NCBI RefSeq assembly: GCF_903995435.1
Contig: NC_067168.1
Location: 8,319,039-8,383,038 of the forward strand
Source of the DNA: Acomys russatus
Lineage: Eukaryota; Chordata; Mammalia; Rodentia; Muridae
Length of the DNA: 64,000 bases
Reading direction: 5' to 3'
The notes beneath the pieces are model-generated. The model saw only the letters and a program-made list of their open reading frames with translations. It made no database searches and was not told the DNA's origin. This document shows positions 57,501 through 64,000 of the stretch, one piece after another (position 1 is the first letter of the stretch; each line of letters begins with the position of its first letter). Made by a program: the position numbers and the translations under genes.

Positions 57501-58766
57501 ATGCCATTATCCCAGCAATCCTGTACACTTGCTCTGCATATTACTCAGAAAACATCTAAACTTGAGGATTAATAAGATTTCTTCATATCACCAAAATACC
57601 TATTTGTAGACGTTGCCCTTTAAATTTAAAACGCCTCAGATAATACAGTACAAGGTTATGGAACTTGTGGCTTCCAATAGTTGGAAATCTAATTAGAACC
57701 AAGAATGTTCAGACCAGCAATTGCCAAAAGCAATTAATAATATTTGGAGAATTTCCTATCATGAGAAGGGTAAAATCTCATTAAACTTAACACAATCATT
57801 CTCTGAGAACCATGGAGCATTAAATACTCACACTTGTTTCCAGTCTCACCAGCAACACTAAAATAACAATAAGGAAAAGAGGGAAGACAGTGAAGAACGT
57901 AAAATAACTATAAAATAACTGCCGATGAGAGAAGCCAATGATCTCAGAGAACAGAGGGTAGGTACACTCACGGGTACGGATTTGGACACCAAAATCCTGG
58001 GAGCACAGGAAGCCAGCAAGATGCAAATGGTTCTCCTTCCCCCAGTCCCTCTGAAGCTAGCAGGAGGAGCTCCCTTGAGTAAGAAGGTAACCAAGATGCC
58101 CCAGATCTCAGGGTACAAGTGGCCACGGCAACAGACAAGGCAGACTCTCCAACGGGAAGCTGGAGCTTTAAGCGCTATATTCCACAGCATGTCAACAGCG
58201 GTCAGCGTCCTTCTCGATACCGCCAGTCATTGCGGCTAGCCGGCTGCCTCGTCTTTGTGCCGCCCTTTCCTTAGTCACAGACTGTTCAGTTGGATTGTTG
58301 AAGAGTTTCTGGTGCTAGTCTTATGGATCCATACAAATAGTTTCTGGTTTGCATCCTTAAACCAACTTATACATTAGGCCCCTCTCCCTCTCCCTCTTTA
58401 ACACCTAGGACACTGAGGCAGGTTGCGGGTAAATGTAGACATTGGGACCCAAGTCTCCTCAGGTGTCTATTTCCTATGCACAAATGTGACACCTGCAGCC
58501 TGGCTATCACATTTTGCCTTTTAGTCATTTACAGCGATTTAGGAGGTTGCTTTCTCTTCCTTAACATAAACAATGTTATTGTTGATATATAAAAGAGAAA
58601 AGCACTCATCCATTAATTATAGACTGCTACGCACAATAACGATGACAAAATGACATCTCTGACATGTTTCGCGTATATTTCCAACATCAACTATTGGTCC
58701 TTAAATGCATTTTAAAATGTTTTTATTACATATGTATGAATGCCTTCGTGGGTTCTTTGTTTGTTT
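57501..58766. other. unique sequence with a CpG-richer block
   Basis: 58196-58262 has eight CpGs in about 70 bp. On the minus strand an open stretch leads to a strong donor-like 'ccc|gtgagt' at 57972/57971. An octamer 'atgcaaat' lies at 58021-58028. It could be an upstream FILIP1 exon or regulatory element; I see no decisive evidence. Confidence 0.35.
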
Positions 58767-58918
58767 GTTTGTTTGTTTGAAACAGGCCCTCACCAAGCCC
58801 ATCTGGCTGGCTTAGAGTTCACTATGTATATAGTCCAGCAGAGCTTCAAACACCACACAATCCTCCTGGTGTCACTTCTTGAGTGCTAGGATTATAATCA
58901 TGCACAGTATGCCAGCTT
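58767..58918 (-). repeat. old B1-like SINE
   Basis: TTTG-repeat tail, 'tggcttagagttcactatgt', 'tgagtgctaggattataatc', 'atgcacagtatgccagct'. Confidence 0.7.
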
Positions 58919-59320
58919 ATGATGTCACATTATTGCAAATCTGGTCACTGTTACATTAGGTATAGTATTTAATCAAAGGGCAAGGCTCTCAAATGTATAT
59001 GATTATGATCCCTTTAGTTTTCTGGTGACTTTTATTTGTCCTACTTGAAAAAAAATGAAGATAGGCAAAATGAGGTGTGGTTCTTTGCACATATAATATG
59101 CTCAGTAGCTGAGAAAGCCTTCTCTAGACTTCAGAGCAAGCTGGATTCTCCAGGTGCAAAGTCTGAACAGCAGCTTTTATCTCTAAGTCAGAAACACCGA
59201 CACAAAGGGATTCACAGCCATCCTCCCAAGGGCTGAATATAACTGCAGGATATACTTGCCCCCACAGACCAACATAAACCCCCACAATCTGAGACACGTT
59301 CTCTAATTTTAACTCATGTG
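58919..59320. other. intronic sequence, nothing recognised
   Basis: No feature supported. Confidence 0.4.
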
Positions 59321-59529
59321 ATAATTTTGTTCTTTTGTTTGTTTGTTTTTCGAGACAGGGCTTCTCTGTGTAGCCCTGGCTGTCCTGGACTCACTTTGTA
59401 GCCCTGGCTGTCCTGGACTCACTTTGTAGACCAGGCTGGCCTCGAACTCCCATCAATCCACCTGCCTCTGCCTTCCGAGTGCTGGGATTAAAGGCTTGCA
59501 CCACCACACTCAGCAATAATTTTGTTCTT
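59321..59529 (-). repeat. B1 SINE with internal 28-bp duplication and perfect 14-bp target-site duplication
   Basis: The flanking repeat 'ataattttgttctt' is at 59321-59334 and 59516-59529. The reverse B1 contains two exact tandem copies of a 28-bp segment (59371-59398 and 59399-59426), beginning 'tagccctggctgtcctggac', so the copy is 28 bp longer than normal. Confidence 0.97.
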
Positions 59530-59775
59530 ATAAGACCATATTCTCTTCCGGCTCTTCTCCCAGACTGCCTTTGTATTCCAGAGTGCATGAGTTCCTCCCA
59601 ACCCTGGGCTTTCTGAGGTTAAAGATGGCAGACAGACAACAACAAAGATGCGAGGAAGACCTTCCTCAATCACTCTCTACAGTGACTCAGCTGGAGTGGT
59701 TGGTCAGTGAACCTCAGGGATCAGCCTGTCTCTGCCCACCTCCTTCCCTCCCCTCCCCCCCCCCTCCCCCACCCC
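59530..59775. other. intronic sequence with C-rich patch
   Basis: 59740-59792 is C/T-rich (CTCCCC/CCACCC); no other feature. Confidence 0.4.
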
Positions 59776-59910
59776 ACCCTACCCCACCCCACAGGGATGG
59801 CAGGCTCATTCTGCCAAGCCTGGACTTTAATATGTGTGCTGCGGGAGGCTGAGCTCAGGTTCTCTTGCTCGCACAACAAGGGCTTTGCTGAGTGAACTCT
59901 CTCTCCAGAC
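59776..59910 (-). repeat. B3-like SINE
   Basis: 'ggctgagctcaggttctctt', 'cacaacaagggctttgctga', 'gtgaactctctctccagacc' match the reverse head half of a B3/B2-type element. Confidence 0.65.
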
Positions 59911-61084
59911 CCCTGCGTGAGACTTTCCTTTTCAATGAACCCAAAGAGCAACTTTGTCCTCAGAGTCCAAACATTTAGCTTTTTAAATTGTAAAAATCAC
60001 TGGCCCGCCAAAGACATAAATGTTCTGACAACTGAACATGACTTGGACGAATCTTTCAGTTAGCAAAAGGAAGGGGGGAAAAAATCTAATTTCTAGATGA
60101 GCTAATTATTTTATTAAAATAACTGCAAATGTTCACATTATAAAAATGTTTCTCTTATATGGAAAACATTCTTAAATAATTTTATTATATTTTCGAGAAA
60201 CATGAGGCAAATCCCATCTGATAGCTAGCAATAGCCTTGCTGAGTGAAAGGAACGATGATGTCATTGTTTCACGCTGACAGGGAGAAAAATGGAAAACTG
60301 TACTGACTGCCCCATGTGTGTGCTGACAAGGATTCCATGTGTTCTAACTGCCTGCCACACAGCAGGTGCATTCACTGTCCTTAAAGGTGTCTCGTCTTTC
60401 AAATCCTTAGATTCTTTCTTAAGATGAAAGGGTAACTTCAAATCATTTGTAATTGAAGGAGTAGGGTATGTCTATTTTAAACTCTCAGGCTCTGTTTTTG
60501 TCTAATTGTCCTCCAATTGTCCTTATTATAGAATAAATAAAGCCTGAGTTATCCAAGTTTAAACCCAAACAGAGCTTACTTACAAACCAAGGAAAGAGAA
60601 AAGTTAAAAAAAAAAAAAAAATCACTCCCGTTAACATGTGTGCTGCGAGGTTAACCATCACCACATCATTGTTTGTGATATCGACAATGTTTACCACTCT
60701 GGCCCTAGAACAAAGCGATTGGCTTCTGCATCAATCAACCAATCATCATAAACTTATTTGGTAGGAGAAGGCAAATGCTGGTCAGAAAGTTGGAGAATTC
60801 TGTCATAAACTAATCGAGGTGCTTAAGGGGTTAATGTGTTTAAAATACCACGTCACAAGACAGAAATTTCAGATCCAGCATGTGTCATGTGCCCAGGGAC
60901 TATGTCTATGCCACACATTTGCAACAGTTTTGTCAAAGACATTGTGGCCCTTGGATACCACTCTTCCCGGCCTTGCAGCCACCCCACCTCAGCTCACCAA
61001 CCAGCCCCGCAACCTGATGCATCGATAGCCTTGGAGCTTCTGTTCCTAACCGCCCTAAACCCTCTTTGCCATTAACTGTGCAGC
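59911..61084. other. unique sequence, probably intron 1
   Basis: AT-rich to about 60200; an A16 run near 60606. No exon supported. Confidence 0.45.
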
Positions 61085-61180
61085 CACGAGGGCACTGGTC
61101 ACCTCTCCAAGCCACTATTTCCTTGTCTGTAAAATGGGGATAAGAAAGTCCAGACACACCCACTGGGTGGTGTGAAGCCA
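61085..61180 (+). repeat. MIR-type ancient SINE
   Basis: 'agccactatttccttgtctg' and 'tctgtaaaatggggataaga' are the conserved MIR core. Confidence 0.75.
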
Positions 61181-61303
61181 CAAGCTTGTTGTATGCGAAG
61201 GCCCTTCCCAACAGATTAGCTGTTGAGGTTTCAGGTACCTCTGATGCTGCCTTATAATTAAGGACTAGGCCCTGAGCCACTGTACATTCTGCGAGCATCT
61301 AGG

Positions 61304-61490
61304 CCTGGGGTTGGCAAGCTGTGTGTGTCGACAGTAAATAGTTTACACGTCGCGGGGCTTCTGGTCTGTATGGCTTCTGGTACTTGTACTCGGCGCTGCT
61401 ACACGCGGAGAGGCGATCACAGACAGCACAGATGATCAGAGGTGGCCCTGTGTGACCTTTGCCCTTTGGTCTGCGAGCCCTGATCTAAGC
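61304..61490 (+). mobile_element. MER-type hAT DNA-transposon fragment
   Basis: 'gcctggggttggcaagctgt', 'acagtaaatagtttacacgt' and 'ggtctgcgagccctgatcta' resemble a mammalian MER repeat beginning 'caggggttggcaaac...tagtaaatattt'. Family name not assigned. Confidence 0.52.
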
Positions 61491-62179
61491 TGTGACAAAC
61501 TTGATTGATGTGTGCACTGAAGCTGGAGCAGTGCAGCTTCCACCTGTCCCCATTCTGTCCCCAGGGTGAGGTCACCTGAAAATAAGAACGGAAATGAGAG
61601 AAAAGAAGGGCAGCGACAACGTTCTCTGCCCCTCCCGCCTCCTCTTTCAGAGACACTGCTGAAGGCATGAACATAAAAGGAAAGGAATTCCCCATGAAGT
61701 TTTATGGCTAAAACTCAAGAGGATTCCCACTGGCACTAGCCAGTATCCTGAGATAGGCAAATGTATAATCTGGATTTAGCAGCGTGTGCCTCTAGCGCTA
61801 CTAGGTTCTTGGGAGAGACAGAAGTGGCCGAGTGCCCAGTAAAGCTGGGCAGAAGAATGGTGAGGCAGCTCAGGGGCTAACACATGAGTCTTCAGTGCAG
61901 GGGACTTTCAAGGTAGACCAGCAAAATCGGGTTGGACTCGGAAGGTGCAGGGCGTCTGTGGCCCTGGTGTAAATTAGGACAGAGTTCCAGAGATGTTCTA
62001 GAGAGGCAGAAGTATTTCAGCAGAGTAGTGGGGTCATTTTATCAGGAGTCAAACTGGGCAACGACAGCAGCAAACACAGGTATAGTGGGGTTCACCACTG
62101 TGTGAGCCGAGCAGCCATACAGGTCACCTGCTTCCTCAGTGCTTTCTTGGAACTGGTAATTACTCATTCCCTTTGGTTT

Positions 62180-62183
<4 letters not shown>
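61491..62183. other. unique sequence
   Basis: No feature supported. Confidence 0.45.

Positions 62184-62238
<55 letters not shown>
62184..62238. repeat. (TC)n microsatellite
   Basis: About 27 pure TC units. Confidence 0.97.
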
Positions 62239-62241
<3 letters not shown>

Positions 62242-63482
62242 TTGTTTTCATTTTTTGGTCTGTATCACATGGCCTCATAGTCATACAGCCAAAGACCTCT
62301 GAACTCCTGATCCTCTTCACACAAGGCCCAAGACTGCAAGTCTATACTACTTGCCAGCTTGACATTCTTAATTATCCTTGGACACCTACCCCCCCCCATT
62401 TTCATTTTCCACCAGGCCTTTTAATTATATGGTCAGTCCTGACAGTGGACAGGAGTCACTCTACCCCAGACAAAAGCCAGACCCGCCCCCAGCCCCGGCT
62501 ACTTCCAGTGGAGCTCTCTTCCTTACCACCAGTGTGCAGGGCTCGGTTACACCACAAAATCTGAAGGGGAGTTTGAGCAAGGAGACAGGAAGACCAAAAT
62601 AGAATTCTAATTGCACCTAGGACTAAGTTGAGCTGACAGTAGTGAACTTAGCCAGGAAATATTCAAATTAGCTTCTCTGCCTAAGGAGACATTTGAGGAA
62701 GGGAGTCCAAAAGAGCTAAAGAGCAAAGTCATGAAGAAAGCAAGTGGGCCCAAACAATGGATCAGTGGACAAAGGTGATTCCCGGGACCTGATGATCTGA
62801 GCTCTCTATCTCTGGAACCCAAGGGAGAAGAAGAGAACTGACTCCTCACCGTTGTCATCTGATTCCTACACATGTGCTATGGTGTGTGTATGTGTACATA
62901 CATACACATATACAGTCATACACATCATGCACACACACACATCATGTGTACACATATCACACATAATAACATTGATAATAATTATAATTTAAAAAAAAAA
63001 CAAAGAAAGAATCAAGTTGTAGAATTGTGCTCCAAGCATTTGGGGGGAGGGGTTAACTTTGAAATATAAAACTGGCTGTGGCTTTGCAAACTGAAGGATG
63101 TTGAGAGCACGAATGTAAAGTCTTTCTTTAAATACTGTCGTGCTCAGGAAGGCTGGGGCAGAACTGTTCCAGCTTCAAGGCTGGAGGAGTTGTGCACACA
63201 GACTGCCGTCTTTAGTAAACTCATTATAAACAAATGCAAGAGGAGCTCGCACCTCAATGCCTCTCCTGCAACCACTCACCTAACAGAAATTTAAGTCTAT
63301 TCTTGTTTTTAAGTAAAGGAAGTTTGGGGAACACTTTAGTACTTGTCTCTCTTATACCCAGGGATTTAGCACATTTGACACAGAATCACTCCTGACAAAA
63401 TAAGAAATCAGAAATATGCAAAGACAGAAAGCTGCAGATCAGGGCAAAAGTCAAGCTTTGGAAAATGACATCCGTGCTTTGT
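62239..63482. other. unique sequence
   Basis: A CA/TA-rich patch at 62880-62960 and a weakly B2-like stretch at 62758-62880. No exon supported. Confidence 0.42.
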
Positions 63483-63560
63483 TGCTGTTGCTTGGTTTTT
63501 AAGCAGGGTCCCACATACCCAGGCTGATCTTGAACTCAGTATGTGGCTTTTGCATTGGCA
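63483..63560 (-). repeat. old B1-like SINE fragment
   Basis: 'taagcagggtcccacatacc' and 'caggctgatcttgaactcag' resemble a truncated reverse B1. Confidence 0.5.
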
Positions 63561-64000
63561 AGCACTGTGTCGGTGTATGTAGCTGCTACAGCCTATCCCA
63601 GGACACTTTGGTGTGTCGGTGTCCAGCTGATCCCTGGGGCGGGAGTAAGCTCCGTCTAGCTGAAGCAAAGGAAGACAGGTGCCTGAGGAAGAGCTATGAA
63701 GGGAATGTCCAACTGGAGAGAACAAGCCCAGAGGAATCACAAACTGTGACAGAAGCACAGGGGTTTAACAAGTTGCACATTGTAAGACCACACTTTGAGT
63801 TTGCGTTTCAGGCTTTCCATGGTCCTGCCACCCTGTTATGTCAAGGGAAAAAAATAGCTTTGTTAGGAGCCATGGTAACTAAATACTGGGATGGAGGGCA
63901 GAGGAAGGTCAAGGAATGTTCTATAGTTACACATCAAGAAAGTACAAAACACAGGTTATTTTTAAATTTGGCTTCATGCCAGCAGTTTTAATGTCTAAAT
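63561..64000. other. sequence at window end, nothing recognised
   Basis: A 153-codon plus-strand open frame (63530-63991) has no recognisable domain, starts inside a SINE-like fragment and looks like chance. Confidence 0.45.

Noticed and set aside
63530..63991. 153-codon plus-strand open frame at the window end
   Set aside because: No recognisable domain, starts in an old SINE fragment, no supporting splice or promoter signals.

Overview
The window is vertebrate genomic DNA from a muroid rodent, most likely a cricetid (hamster, deer mouse or vole type). The evidence is the dense load of rodent B1 and B2 SINEs, one recent rodent-type LINE-1 3' end, rodent-only LTR and URR1-type repeats, and very long CA, CT, GAAA and TATC microsatellites. 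The B1 copies carry the 'cagcgatcc' and 'aaagtgagtccagga' variants that I associate with cricetids. I cannot name the species. Nothing in the window looks prokaryotic: there is no operon, CRISPR array or rRNA gene.

One protein-coding gene is supported: FILIP1 (filamin A-interacting protein 1), read on the minus strand. Three coding exons are present, all with canonical splice sites and matching phases. The first coding exon lies at 49874-50152, with its ATG at 50146-50144 (residues 1-91). The second is at 8952-9125 (residues 92-149). The third is at 4472-4650 (residues 150-208 plus two bases of codon 209). Together they encode the charged N-terminus and the start of the cortactin-binding-protein-2-like coiled-coil domain. 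The large downstream coding exon must lie to the left of base 1. The non-coding first exon and promoter were not identified with confidence; they are probably to the right, and a weak candidate is noted near 57.97-58.26 kb.

Layout: 1-4471 is the intron after the third coding exon; 4651-8951 is a 4.3 kb intron; 9126-49873 is a 40.7 kb intron; 50153-64000 is sequence upstream of the first coding exon, probably intron 1. These introns hold about 18 B1 copies, about 15 B2 copies, several B3/B4-like and ancient MIR/L2 fragments, L1 pieces on both strands, DNA-transposon fossils (URR1-like, MER3-like), LTR-like blocks and many simple repeats.

The most notable non-genic structures are: a 19-copy 55-bp minisatellite (37571-38613) apparently grown inside an older rodent repeat; a three-layer nested transposon locus (12660-14510); a body-less, tail-only retroposition with a perfect 15-bp target-site duplication (33933-33985); a B1 with an extra internal 28-bp duplication (59321-59529); a higher-order CA array ending in a Z-DNA-type GC block (30363-31069); a 34-base C homopolymer (26108-26141); and a G-quadruplex-type tract on the transcribed sense strand, 89 nt upstream of the first coding exon. 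I found no convincing new gene or new biological system.
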